From: CAZXMB01 sp964641715
GTDB lineage: Bacteria; Desulfobacterota; BSN033; UBA1163
Assembly (NCBI GenBank): GCA_964641715.1
Contig: CAZXMB010000073.1
Coordinates: 1 to 14,944 of the forward strand
Direction of reading: 5' to 3'
DNA length: 14,944 nt
Under the pieces are notes generated by a model, which was not told the origin of the DNA, searched no databases, and worked only from the letters and a program-made list of their open reading frames with translations. The position numbers were made by a program, and so were the translations under genes. Positions 1-7,191 of this stretch are shown here, one piece after another (the first letter of the stretch is position 1; every line of letters begins with the position of its first letter).

Positions 1-2351
1 CAAGGGATGTCCTGCTCGATATCATTAAAAACTTTCTGTTTTTCAGGGTTGAATTTGGGAATGCTACCAAGGTTATTACCCGATATATGCAGTATCGGGC
101 CTCCAATAGAATAGTCAGTAGAGTTACAAAGTCTTTTGACCCACGACTCCCGACTGGCGACTTACGAACTAAGGGTTTAATATGGCACTGGCAGGGGAGC
201 GGGAAGACGCTCACAATGATCTTTGCGGCTAATAAACTTTATTACATGAAACAACTTGAGAATCCAACAATATTCTTCATCGTTGATAGAATTGAGCTTG
301 AAGATCAGCTTTATAGCGAGTTTTATGCATTAGATATTGTGGAGCCAGAAATAATAGGGTCTGTTTGGGGGCTTAAGGAGACTCTGAAATTCGATGATTA
401 CAGATGCAAGAGAGGAATATTTATCATTCTCATCCACAAGTTCAGACCGGAGGAGCTTAAGGAGGTTCACGGAGAACTTGAGAAGGTATCCAAACGAAAA
501 GAAACAATAATGAACAGGAGAAATGTTGTGGCCTTCGTGGATGAAGGACACAGGACTCAATACGGCCTTCTTGCGGCTCAAATGAAAGCAATACTTAAAA
601 ATGCTTTCTTCTTTGCCCTTACCGGAACGCCAATATCGAAGAGGGGAAGAGATACCTATCTTGAGTTCAGTTATCCTCCAGAAGAACCCTACCTTGATCG
701 GTATTTCATCACAGACTCCCTTAAAGATGGCTTCACTGTAAAAATCGTCTATCAACCAAGACTTGAAAAAGAAGTCCATCTAAAAAAGGATCAATTAGAA
801 GCTTTTTTAGAAACAGAGTTTGAGGAATTGCCAGAGGAAATAAGGGACGATGTTGAGGAAAAGGTAAAGAAGAGGCTGAATGCCATCAAGGTCGTGCTTG
901 AAAATCCATTCAGAATAAAGACGATTGCCAGGGATGTTGCCCACCATTTTAGGGAAAACATTGATGGCAAGTTTAAGGCAATAGTGGTGGCTGGAAGCCG
1001 GAAAGCCTGTGCAATTTACAAAGAGGAATTAGACAAGCTTTTACCCAAAAATTACTCAGAGGTAATCACTACGTTTGAAAGAGAGGACGAAAAAGTCATT
1101 CAGCAGTATGTGGCAGAGGCAAAGGTAAGGTATGGAGGGAAGGATATTGAAGAGATCAGAAAAGATCTCATTGAGAAATTCAAAGAAGAGGAATTTCCAA
1201 AGATTTTGATTGTTACGGATATGCTTCTGACAGGATTCGATGCTCCAATCCTTCAAGTCATGTATCTCGATAAACTTCTGAAGGAACATAGACTTCTTCA
1301 AGCAGTGGCAAGGACAAACAGGCCTTATATGGATTTAAAGGAGGCCGGTGTTGTTATTGATTATGTGGGGATTTTGAAAGAATTTAAGAAAGCCTTTGAG
1401 ATGTACAGTGAGGAGGATATCAAAGGAGCATTATTCAGTTATGACAGCGTCAGAGAAGATTTTATTTCACTTATTAAGGAAGTCCTTGAGATTCTGAAGG
1501 AAGTGGTAAGAAATTACGAAAGGGAAACACTGCTTCAGGCTGTAGAGGTTCTCACTTCCGATGAACAGACGGAGAAAGAGTTTATTGAAAAATATAAGAA
1601 CCTGAGAAAGACCTTTGAACTCCTTGGGCCGGATGAGATAAAGCTTGACTATTTTGAGGATTACAAATGGGTGTCATCTATTTACACCTATTACATGAAG
1701 ATAGTCAGCCAAAAGCCTGCTTATGAGGGCTATGTTCAGAAGTATTATGACAAGACCATAAGATTCGTTCACAGGTCCACAGAAATAGAAAGACTGGAAA
1801 AAGAACTTCCAACCCTCGCTTTTGATAAGGGATATCTCGAAAAACTTGAAGAAAAGGTTAAGAACAGAAAAGAGAAGGCCGCAAACATTCTCTTTACCTT
1901 AAACCGGCTGGTTCTGGTTGAAAGATATAGGAACCCTATCTATGAATCCTTAATCGAACGGGTAGAGAGACTTCTTGGGATTTGGAGAGAAAAGACAAAG
2001 GATTATGAAAAGATATACTTGGAAGGTGTAAGGGCGATAGGTGAGATAAACAAGCTTTTTTCGAGACAGAAGTCTCTTGGTTTTTCAAATCTTGAATATT
2101 CTATGCTCCTCGAAATGGAGAAGAGATTTAAGCGTGATGATTTTGAAAAGGTAGTAAAAGAGCTTTCAACGAGGCTTGAGAAATATATGTTTTTTGGCTG
2201 GTTTAACCAGGTAACCATCAAAAAAGAGGTAGAGAGAGAGATCCGAAAGTTTGTCCGTGGGATGAAGGGGAAGTATAACCTCTCTTTAGATGAGATGAAT
2301 GATTTGCATGAAAAACTTCTGGAAAGCGTGAAGAATTATGGAATTGCCTGA
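1..2351 (+). CDS. hsdR: Type I restriction enzyme R subunit (HsdR), 5'-truncated by window edge
   Basis: Motor subunit of a type I restriction-modification complex; it translocates DNA with ATP and, with HsdM/HsdS, cleaves unmodified DNA. The frame is open from base 3, so the gene starts outside the window; the ATG at 87 is internal, because the preceding codons (ATKVITRY, then MQYRASNRIV) are typical HsdR sequence. Numbering from Met87: Walker A WQGSGKT at 35-41 (base 189 on), DEAD-like box DEGH at 152-155, motif III TGTP at 179-182, motif V TDMLLTGFDAP at 377-387, motif VI QAVARTNRPY at 415-424. The C-terminal ~300 residues are helical and charged, as in the HsdM-binding tail. About 782 residues are visible against roughly 1000 in the family, so the missing part should be the N-terminal PD-(D/E)XK nuclease. 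hsdM and hsdS are not in the window. The visible frame is uninterrupted. A run of CGACT-like heptamers just before Walker A is unusual. The gene is AT-richer than what follows. Confidence 0.95.
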   Translation, partial: RDVLLDIIKNFLFFRVEFGNATKVITRYMQYRASNRIVSRVTKSFDPRLPTGDLRTKGLIWHWQGSGKTLTMIFAANKLYYMKQLENPTIFFIVDRIELEDQLYSEFYALDIVEPEIIGSVWGLKETLKFDDYRCKRGIFIILIHKFRPEELKEVHGELEKVSKRKETIMNRRNVVAFVDEGHRTQYGLLAAQMKAILKNAFFFALTGTPISKRGRDTYLEFSYPPEEPYLDRYFITDSLKDGFTVKIVYQPRLEKEVHLKKDQLEAFLETEFEELPEEIRDDVEEKVKKRLNAIKVVLENPFRIKTIARDVAHHFRENIDGKFKAIVVAGSRKACAIYKEELDKLLPKNYSEVITTFEREDEKVIQQYVAEAKVRYGGKDIEEIRKDLIEKFKEEEFPKILIVTDMLLTGFDAPILQVMYLDKLLKEHRLLQAVARTNRPYMDLKEAGVVIDYVGILKEFKKAFEMYSEEDIKGALFSYDSVREDFISLIKEVLEILKEVVRNYERETLLQAVEVLTSDEQTEKEFIEKYKNLRKTFELLGPDEIKLDYFEDYKWVSSIYTYYMKIVSQKPAYEGYVQKYYDKTIRFVHRSTEIERLEKELPTLAFDKGYLEKLEEKVKNRKEKAANILFTLNRLVLVERYRNPIYESLIERVERLLGIWREKTKDYEKIYLEGVRAIGEINKLFSRQKSLGFSNLEYSMLLEMEKRFKRDDFEKVVKELSTRLEKYMFFGWFNQVTIKKEVEREIRKFVRGMKGKYNLSLDEMNDLHEKLLESVKNYGIA
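137..171 (+). repeat. Degenerate heptanucleotide tandem repeat inside hsdR
   Basis: Five 7-bp units in a row: TGACCCA, CGACTCC, CGACTGG, CGACTTA, CGAACTA. The consensus is close to CGACTNN. The array codes for part of the linker SFDPRLPTGDLRTK directly before the Walker A segment and keeps the reading frame. Short heptameric tandem repeats of this kind are known as dispersed elements in some bacterial genomes; whether this one belongs to such a family cannot be told from one copy. Confidence 0.55.
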
Positions 2352-2883
2352 GATTCCCTATTCGGTCTCTCACAGGAATGTGAAGTACCCACGATTAGAG
2401 TTGAGAACAGGGAAACTTGTTCTTATTCTTCCCTTTGGTTGTAAACCTGGTCCCATCTTGGATAAACATAAGAGATGGATACTCAAAAAGATGGCCTTTA
2501 TCGAGGATTGTTTGAAGCATGCTTCAGATAAAGGGCTGGTTGAAAGAACAGAGGAGGAGTTTAGGAATCTTTCACATACTTTGATTAGAAAGGCCTTGAT
2601 GGAAATGGGTGGGAGGTTAAATCATATCTATTTTAGAATGATGCGAACAAAATGGGCGAGCTTAAGCTCGAGAAGAAACCTGACAATTAATAGATTGATG
2701 AAATGCCTGCCTGAACATCTGTTAAATTACATCATTTTCCATGAGATCGTTCACTTAAAAGAGAAGAGGCATAACGATAAATTTTGGAAGAGAATATCAA
2801 AGAGGTTTGATAACTGCCAGGAATTGGAAAAAGATCTTTTTGTGTATTGGTTTAGAGTTGCTAAAAGCAGGCATTTCAATTAG
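2338..2883 (+). CDS. YgjP-like (DUF45) zinc metallopeptidase, downstream partner of hsdR
   Basis: Predicted cytoplasmic zinc-dependent metallopeptidase of the YgjP/SprT-like group, 181 aa. It has no signal peptide or membrane segment. The zinc-binding signature HEIVHLKEKRH (H135, E136, H139, third ligand H145) is followed by FW, as is usual in this family, and is preceded by the family-typical MRTKWASLSSRRNLTINRL (about residues 101-120). The N-terminal half has the beta-rich pattern of YgjP proteins ending in a basic WILKK segment (48-52). It is somewhat short for the family (often about 230 aa). Its ATG lies inside the last codons of hsdR (14-bp overlap, different frame), so the two are probably co-transcribed and translationally coupled. 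This gene pair is common in type I restriction loci, but the substrate of the peptidase there is not established as far as I know. The next gene converges with a 2-bp gap. Confidence 0.87.
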   Translation: MELPEIPYSVSHRNVKYPRLELRTGKLVLILPFGCKPGPILDKHKRWILKKMAFIEDCLKHASDKGLVERTEEEFRNLSHTLIRKALMEMGGRLNHIYFRMMRTKWASLSSRRNLTINRLMKCLPEHLLNYIIFHEIVHLKEKRHNDKFWKRISKRFDNCQELEKDLFVYWFRVAKSRHFN

Positions 2884-2885
2884 CT

Positions 2886-3854
2886 TTAAAATGCCAACGA
2901 GTAATAATCTTTCCCTTGTTTCTCTTTTCCCCTCACCTTTCCCTCCTCTTTTAAAATTTCTAAATGGCCAACGGCTTCGGAGATGCCCAGGAAGACCTCA
3001 AAAGGAGGGACATCAGGGAAGAGATCCATGGCGATTTCAAAAGGGGTTTTTTCTCCTTTGGAGAGAGAGGCGAGAACATTGCCCAACCTCTCCCGGTGAT
3101 GATCGAAGGTCTTTCGTATCAGGCCCTTTGCGTCCCGGACTTCTTCCCCATGGCCGGGAAGGAGGAGGAAAAGGTCCAGGCGATTGATCCTTTCCAATGA
3201 GGCCAAATACTCTTTCAGGCTCGGATAATGGAGAGGGGCTCCGCTTTCGGGAACATTTAAAACAGGATTCGGAGTGATCTCTTTTAAGAGATGGTCACCC
3301 GTGAAGAGGATCTTCTTTTCCGGCCAATAAAAACAGAGAAGGCCGGGAGCATGACCGGGACAGTGGATGGTTTTCCAGGTCATAGAGGCGAATGCAATGG
3401 AATCTCCATCCGTCAGGAAGAAGGCCTCTTCCAGAGGGTCAGCCATCTTCTGCGCGGACTCAATATAATGAATGACTTCATTGACCAGTGCCTCAGGGGC
3501 TCCGTTTCTTAGAAGGATCGATTTCAGAGAACCGAAGGAATGGATAACCGACCGGATCCTTCCGTACTCCTTGGGATGGATATAGATGGGAGCACCGGAT
3601 AAGGAGGCTATTTTCTTGGCCTGGCCATAGTGATCGATATGGCCATGAGTGATAAGAATCCGCTCAATCGAAGAGATGGAGTGACCGATCGTTTCCAATC
3701 CTTTCTTGAGTTCTTCAAAGCAGGGTTCGGTCTTAATCCCTGTATCGATCAGTGTCCTCGGAGGTTGGTCCACAAAGAAGACATTGGTTGTCCTGAGGGG
3801 AAAGGGGATGGGAAGCTCTATTTTATAGACTTTTTCAAACACCTCGATGGTCAT
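2886..3854 (-). CDS. MBL-fold metallo-hydrolase (LACTB2/glyoxalase II-like)
   Basis: Metallo-beta-lactamase-fold hydrolase, 322 aa, with no signal peptide, so probably cytoplasmic. The dinuclear metal site is complete: THGHIDHYG supplies H70, H72, D74 and H75; CPGHAPG supplies H168; FTGDHLL supplies D187; LPGHGEEV supplies H235. The last ~80 residues (from about 250) look like the small helical/winged-helix tail found in LACTB2-like members (FEVFLGISEAVGHLEILKEE). The substrate cannot be read from the sequence; the fold covers thioester, phosphodiester, RNA and lactone hydrolases. Its start ATG shares the ATGA with the racemase stop, and GGGAGAAAG precedes it, so it is the second gene of a two-gene operon. 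The pairing hints at amino-acid-derivative chemistry, but this is inference. No terminator is evident at its 3' end, which abuts the metallopeptidase gene. Confidence 0.88.
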   Translation of the reverse strand: MTIEVFEKVYKIELPIPFPLRTTNVFFVDQPPRTLIDTGIKTEPCFEELKKGLETIGHSISSIERILITHGHIDHYGQAKKIASLSGAPIYIHPKEYGRIRSVIHSFGSLKSILLRNGAPEALVNEVIHYIESAQKMADPLEEAFFLTDGDSIAFASMTWKTIHCPGHAPGLLCFYWPEKKILFTGDHLLKEITPNPVLNVPESGAPLHYPSLKEYLASLERINRLDLFLLLPGHGEEVRDAKGLIRKTFDHHRERLGNVLASLSKGEKTPFEIAMDLFPDVPPFEVFLGISEAVGHLEILKEEGKVRGKEKQGKDYYSLAF

Positions 3855-4567
3855 CTCTTTCTCCCTTTCGCCTTCTCCATAGAGGCCCGGGCGAGAAGGG
3901 AGACGGGATCAATGACAGGGACGGGGAGGTCTCCATCCTTGAGAACGAGCGGGACTTCTGTACAGCCGGCGATGATCGCCTGGGCTCCCTGGCGGACCAA
4001 ACTTTTGGAGGCGTTGAGGATGAGACGTTTTGAATCTTGAGATGGGCCAATGGTTTTGATCCCGGCCTTTCCATAGATGGCCTTCATCACCCCTTTTTTC
4101 TGGATTTCGTGAGAGGGGAGGATGAGCTTTATTCCCGTAGGGGCGAAGGCCTTTTGAAAGAGGCCGGTGCGGATCGTTCCGGTTGTTGCAATCAGGCCAA
4201 TTTTATGGATTCCCTTCTGCCGTGTCCTGATATGGTTCACTGTTTCATCTACGATGTGGATGATGGGGATGGGGATCTTCTTCTGGAGCGATTCATAATA
4301 ATAATGGGCAGTGACACAGGGGATGGCGATGAAGCCCGCCCCTGCCTTCTCCAAGACTTTTGCGCTTTGTACCAACCGGTTTAAAGGACTCGGACCTTTT
4401 CCCTGAATGGCCAGGGTTCGGTCCGGGATTTTGGGGTTATTATCGATGAGGATCCTCAGGTGATCCTGATCCTTTCGCACCTTTGTCCCTTTGACGATCT
4501 TTGTAAAGAGGTCGATCGTTGCCTCCGGTCCCATTCCTCCGAGTATGCCAATGATCTTTTCAGCCAT
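3851..4567 (-). CDS. Aspartate/glutamate racemase family protein
   Basis: Cofactor-independent amino-acid racemase of the Asp/Glu/hydantoin racemase superfamily, 238 aa, cytoplasmic. The N-terminus IGILGGMGPEATIDLF is the family hallmark. The two catalytic cysteines are present: C84 in IPCVTAHYY and C202 in AGCTEVPL. They abstract and return the alpha proton from opposite faces, interconverting L- and D-amino acids (aspartate or glutamate in characterised members). The residue after the first Cys, usually Asn (CNTAH), is Val here, so substrate preference is uncertain. Broad-specificity RacX/YgeA-type enzymes are alternatives, but those usually lack the first Cys. Start at 4567 is supported by AGGGAG at 4573-4578. 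It overlaps the MBL gene by ATGA and is divergent from the acidic-amino-acid importer, with a promoter in the shared intergenic region. Confidence 0.88.
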   Translation of the reverse strand: MAEKIIGILGGMGPEATIDLFTKIVKGTKVRKDQDHLRILIDNNPKIPDRTLAIQGKGPSPLNRLVQSAKVLEKAGAGFIAIPCVTAHYYYESLQKKIPIPIIHIVDETVNHIRTRQKGIHKIGLIATTGTIRTGLFQKAFAPTGIKLILPSHEIQKKGVMKAIYGKAGIKTIGPSQDSKRLILNASKSLVRQGAQAIIAGCTEVPLVLKDGDLPVPVIDPVSLLARASMEKAKGRKR

Positions 4568-4638
4568 CTTCGCTCCCTGCTAAAAGCCCCGCCTTGTGCC
4601 TGCCCTCCGGCAAGGATGAACCACTTCCCTATACCAGA

Positions 4639-4667
4639 ATACTATAAATTTTGAAGTGAGCTGTCAA
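4639..4667 (-). promoter_or_regulatory. Candidate sigma70 promoter for racemase/MBL operon
   Basis: On the minus strand a perfect -35 TTGACA (4662-4667) is followed either by TATAGT (4641-4646, 15-bp spacer, 5/6 match) or TAGTAT (4639-4644, 17-bp spacer, 4/6 match). Transcription would begin near 4632, giving a leader of about 65 nt. That leader contains a weak hairpin (arms CCTTG/CAAGG at 4592-4596 and 4611-4615) upstream of the AGGGAG ribosome-binding site. Confidence 0.6.
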
Positions 4668-4740
4668 TGATTGCGAATCGGTCACATTTTTTCAACCAAT
4701 ATTCCGGAGCAAAAGGGAAAAAGAGAAAGGGGGAAAATAC

Positions 4741-4767
4741 TTGACTAAACTTTCAAATTGCTATAAT
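4741..4767 (+). promoter_or_regulatory. Sigma70 promoter with extended -10, upstream of acidic amino acid importer
   Basis: TTGACT (-35, 4741-4746), a 15-bp spacer and a perfect TATAAT (-10, 4762-4767) preceded by TGC (4759-4761), i.e. an extended -10. The extended -10 compensates for the short spacer. Transcription would start near 4774, leaving a leader of about 78 nt. The TTG at 4741 can be read in frame with the downstream gene, but it is the -35 hexamer, not a start codon. Confidence 0.7.
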
Positions 4768-4838
4768 AGATATTTTTGGGAAATGGGGATAACGTTCAAA
4801 CCAAGAGTGAGAATTAATCACAATCATTCAACAATCAA

Positions 4839-4846
4839 AGGGGGTG
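4839..4846 (+). promoter_or_regulatory. Ribosome-binding site fixing the binding-protein start
   Basis: AGGGGGTG ends 5 nt before ATG 4852 (the G-run ends at 4844). It selects the ATG that directly begins a signal peptide over the in-frame TTG further upstream. Confidence 0.75.
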
Positions 4847-4851
4847 TTCTT

Positions 4852-5751
4852 ATGAAGAAATCTTTTACCGTCACTATTTGCCTTATCTTCGTTATGACGC
4901 TCATCGGCAGTGTGGTGTTAGCCGATGAGACCATGGAGCGGATCGAGAAGACCGGGAAGCTCCGGGTGGGCTTCAGGGAGGATTCCATTCCCTTCGCCTT
5001 CATTGATCCCAAGGTTGGAAAACATGTGGGTTTTTCCGTTGATATGACCCATGAGCTTGTCAGTAAGCTCTCCGAGCACTTTGGCAAGAAAGTAGAGATT
5101 GAACCCTTCACCGTGACTTCCAAGACCAGAATTCCCATGGTGGCAAACGCCACTGTGGATGTGGAGATGGGCTCCACTACCTATACACAGGAGCGGGAAG
5201 ACGTCGTTGATTTTAGTCTCACTTTCTTTTTCTCGGAGACTACCTTCCTTGTTCCCAAAGGGAGCTCCATCAGAACCCTAAAGGATCTCAATGGCAAGCG
5301 GCTCGGTGGGGCCCGGGGGACCACCAATCTGAAGGCCATAGAGGATCAGGCCGCAAAGGGGCTCTTCAAGCCCAAGGAGATCGTCACGGTGGAAGGCCAT
5401 GCGCAGGGATTCCTGGCCCTGAAGACCGGTAAGGTCGACGCCTACTCGACGGACCGGAGCCTCCTCGAAGGCCTGAGGATGAAAGACACCAATCCCGAAA
5501 ACTGGAGGACCTGCGATTTCGCCATTGCCTATGAACCTTACGGCTACATGATGCGGAAGAATACCTCGGATTTCAGGCATTTTCTTAACGATACCATTCG
5601 CTGGTCCATCAAAACAGGCAAATTCTTCGAGTTCTATGATAAATGGATGGGTCCTAAAGGAACCGTCCCCATTCCCATCTCCCCGGCCTATAAGAGCTAT
5701 CTGGAAGTGATTGTCTATCCGATGCAGGACAACTGGTGGAGGAAAAAGTAA
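4852..5751 (+). CDS. gltI: Glutamate/aspartate ABC transporter periplasmic binding protein (GltI-like)
   Basis: Periplasmic receptor that captures acidic amino acids for the ABC importer encoded downstream; 299 aa. Residues 1-24 form a Sec signal peptide (basic MKK, hydrophobic core, cleavage after VVLA) with no lipobox cysteine. The mature part is a family 3 bacterial solute-binding protein closely resembling E. coli GltI in its ligand-contact segments: FREDSIPF, SKTRIP, EMGSTT followed by QER, ARGTTN, EGHAQGF and STDRSLL. The arginines and the His/Asp at these positions are those expected for binding side-chain and alpha carboxylates, which favours Glu/Asp over neutral amino acids. First gene of a four-gene operon behind a strong promoter. 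A perfect 12-bp stem-loop follows the stop codon and probably raises expression of the receptor over the membrane proteins. Confidence 0.92.
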   Translation: MKKSFTVTICLIFVMTLIGSVVLADETMERIEKTGKLRVGFREDSIPFAFIDPKVGKHVGFSVDMTHELVSKLSEHFGKKVEIEPFTVTSKTRIPMVANATVDVEMGSTTYTQEREDVVDFSLTFFFSETTFLVPKGSSIRTLKDLNGKRLGGARGTTNLKAIEDQAAKGLFKPKEIVTVEGHAQGFLALKTGKVDAYSTDRSLLEGLRMKDTNPENWRTCDFAIAYEPYGYMMRKNTSDFRHFLNDTIRWSIKTGKFFEFYDKWMGPKGTVPIPISPAYKSYLEVIVYPMQDNWWRKK

Positions 5752-5760
5752 GCGGAGAGG

Positions 5761-5790
5761 CAGGAGAGAGGGGGGTTTCCCTCTCTCCTG
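5761..5790 (+). promoter_or_regulatory. Intercistronic stem-loop after the binding-protein gene
   Basis: Perfect 12-bp inverted repeat CAGGAGAGAGGG (5761-5772) and CCCTCTCTCCTG (5779-5790) with a 6-nt loop. No U-tract follows, so it is not a classic intrinsic terminator. Its place between receptor and permease genes fits a 3'-end stabiliser or partial processing/attenuation element that lets the receptor be made in excess. Confidence 0.7.
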
Positions 5791-5814
5791 CAGGGATTCG
5801 TTGGGAGAGGTTCG

Positions 5815-6534
5815 ATGGGACTTGCCTATCATTTCGACTGGGGAGTCCTCTGGCGCCAGCCTTATGGTATCTGGCTGCTCAAGGGCGTCTGGCTCACCGT
5901 TCAGTTAGGTCTGCTCAGCTGGCTTATCGCTTTATTCCTGGGAATTTTTATCGGAACCATCAGGATCTCCCGGTGGCGCTGGCTCAGGGTTCTCGGCACA
6001 ACCTACGTTGAAATCTTCCGCAATATTCCCTTTATCGTTCAGCTCTTCTTCTGGTACTTCGCCGGTCCCATGCTCTTCGGTAAAACCCTGCAGTTTCACA
6101 TAAACGCCATCATGGGCCTCAACTACTATGTGGCCATTGTGGGTCTTGGGCTCTATACCGCTTCCCGGGTAGCCGAGCACATACGCGCTGGCTTCGCTTC
6201 CATTGCCCGGGACCAGTACCAGGCAGCGCTCTCCACCGGCCTCACCGAGATTCAAATGTATCGCTATGTCATCATCCCCTATGCCTTGCGCATCGTCATT
6301 CCTCCGCTGACCACCGAGTTTCTCACCATCTTCAAAAACTCCTCAATCGCCATGACCATTGGTGTGGCTGAGACGACCTTCATGAGTTACAAGATCGATT
6401 CAGACACCTTTCATGGCCTGGAGGCTACCACCGGTGCCATGGTGATTTACCTGATTCTGGGACTTTCTGTTGTCAAACTCATGGGCATCCTGGAATCGCG
6501 GTTCAGGATAGCTGGCCTCATGGGGAGGAAATGA
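5815..6534 (+). CDS. gltJ: Acidic amino acid ABC transporter permease 1 (GltJ-like)
   Basis: Inner-membrane permease subunit of the His/Glu/Gln/Asp family, 239 aa. The start ATG has GGGAGAGG 4 nt upstream. The N-terminus FDWGVLWRQPYGIWLLKG is like GltJ. Hydrophobic segments lie roughly at 22-48, 66-84, 104-118, 165-185 and 207-225. The cytoplasmic EAA coupling loop that docks on the ATPase spans 121-155 (EHIRAGFASIARDQYQAALS, then TGL). TTYVEIFRNIPFIVQLFFWY (62-81) is the conserved family block. It forms a heterodimer with the next permease, to which it is coupled by an ATGA overlap. Specificity is assigned from the GltI-like receptor; by itself the sequence would only say polar amino acid permease. 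Confidence 0.92.
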   Translation: MGLAYHFDWGVLWRQPYGIWLLKGVWLTVQLGLLSWLIALFLGIFIGTIRISRWRWLRVLGTTYVEIFRNIPFIVQLFFWYFAGPMLFGKTLQFHINAIMGLNYYVAIVGLGLYTASRVAEHIRAGFASIARDQYQAALSTGLTEIQMYRYVIIPYALRIVIPPLTTEFLTIFKNSSIAMTIGVAETTFMSYKIDSDTFHGLEATTGAMVIYLILGLSVVKLMGILESRFRIAGLMGRK

Positions 6535-7187
6535 GGATGTTTGATGCGGTCATCAGGAACCTCCCATTTCTTATGGGCGGATTTTGGGTAACGGTAAAAT
6601 TGACCGCCTTTGCCTTATTGGGAGGAATCCCTTTGGGCATCTTAGTGGGATTGGGGCGAATCTCCAAGAAGAGATGGGTCTACTATCCGGTTACCTTCTA
6701 TGTCAATCTTATCCGCAACATCCCTCTCATCCTGGTGATCTTCTGGTTCTATTTCGTCATGCCCATCCTTGTCGGCCGTCCGATGGACCCCTTTCCATCG
6801 GCGGTGATTTCCTTCATCATCTTTGAGGCGACATACTTCGGTGAAATTCTCCGGGCCGGGTACCAGTCGGTCAGCAAGGGGCAGATTGAGGCCGGATATT
6901 CGACGGGGCTCAGCTATATTCAGACGACCCGTCATATCCTCATCCCCATTGCCTTCCGGAGGATGCTCCCCAGCATGATTACCCAGAGCATCGTGACCTA
7001 CCAGGATACCAGCCTGGCCTTCGTGATCGGGCTCCCTGAATTCGTCCGCAGAACGGCGATCGTGGATAACTTGGAAGTGAGGTCTATACAGCTTTTCGGC
7101 TTTGTAGCCATTATGTTCCTGATCACCTGTTACATCAGTTCGGTAGTGAGCCGACGGTTCGAAGTGAAAAGGGAGAGGGGATACTGA
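6531..7187 (+). CDS. gltK: Acidic amino acid ABC transporter permease 2 (GltK-like)
   Basis: Second inner-membrane permease, 218 aa, partner of the preceding one. The start is the ATG of the 4-bp ATGA overlap with the upstream stop; a second in-frame ATG at 6537 is a possible alternative. Conserved blocks are FYVNLIRNIPLILVIFWFY (56-74) and the EAA loop EILRAGYQSVSKGQIEAGYS (105-124) running to about 140. Hydrophobic segments lie roughly at 14-42, 62-80, 90-104, 160-170 and 189-206. The C-terminus is basic (RRFEVKRERGY), consistent with a cytoplasmic tail. The ATPase gene follows after 4 bp, so both permeases and the ATPase should be made from one transcript. Confidence 0.92.
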   Translation: MRMFDAVIRNLPFLMGGFWVTVKLTAFALLGGIPLGILVGLGRISKKRWVYYPVTFYVNLIRNIPLILVIFWFYFVMPILVGRPMDPFPSAVISFIIFEATYFGEILRAGYQSVSKGQIEAGYSTGLSYIQTTRHILIPIAFRRMLPSMITQSIVTYQDTSLAFVIGLPEFVRRTAIVDNLEVRSIQLFGFVAIMFLITCYISSVVSRRFEVKRERGY

Positions 7188-7191
7188 GGCA

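Noticed and set aside
137..171. Possible CRISPR-like or satellite array
   Set aside because: Units are 7 bp and contiguous with no spacers, so it is a short tandem repeat.
4741..4851. TTG at 4741 as start of the amino acid binding protein, giving a 37-residue N-terminal extension
   Set aside because: The TTG is part of a -35 box, the extension has no signal-peptide character, and a good ribosome-binding site precedes ATG 4852, where a signal peptide begins.
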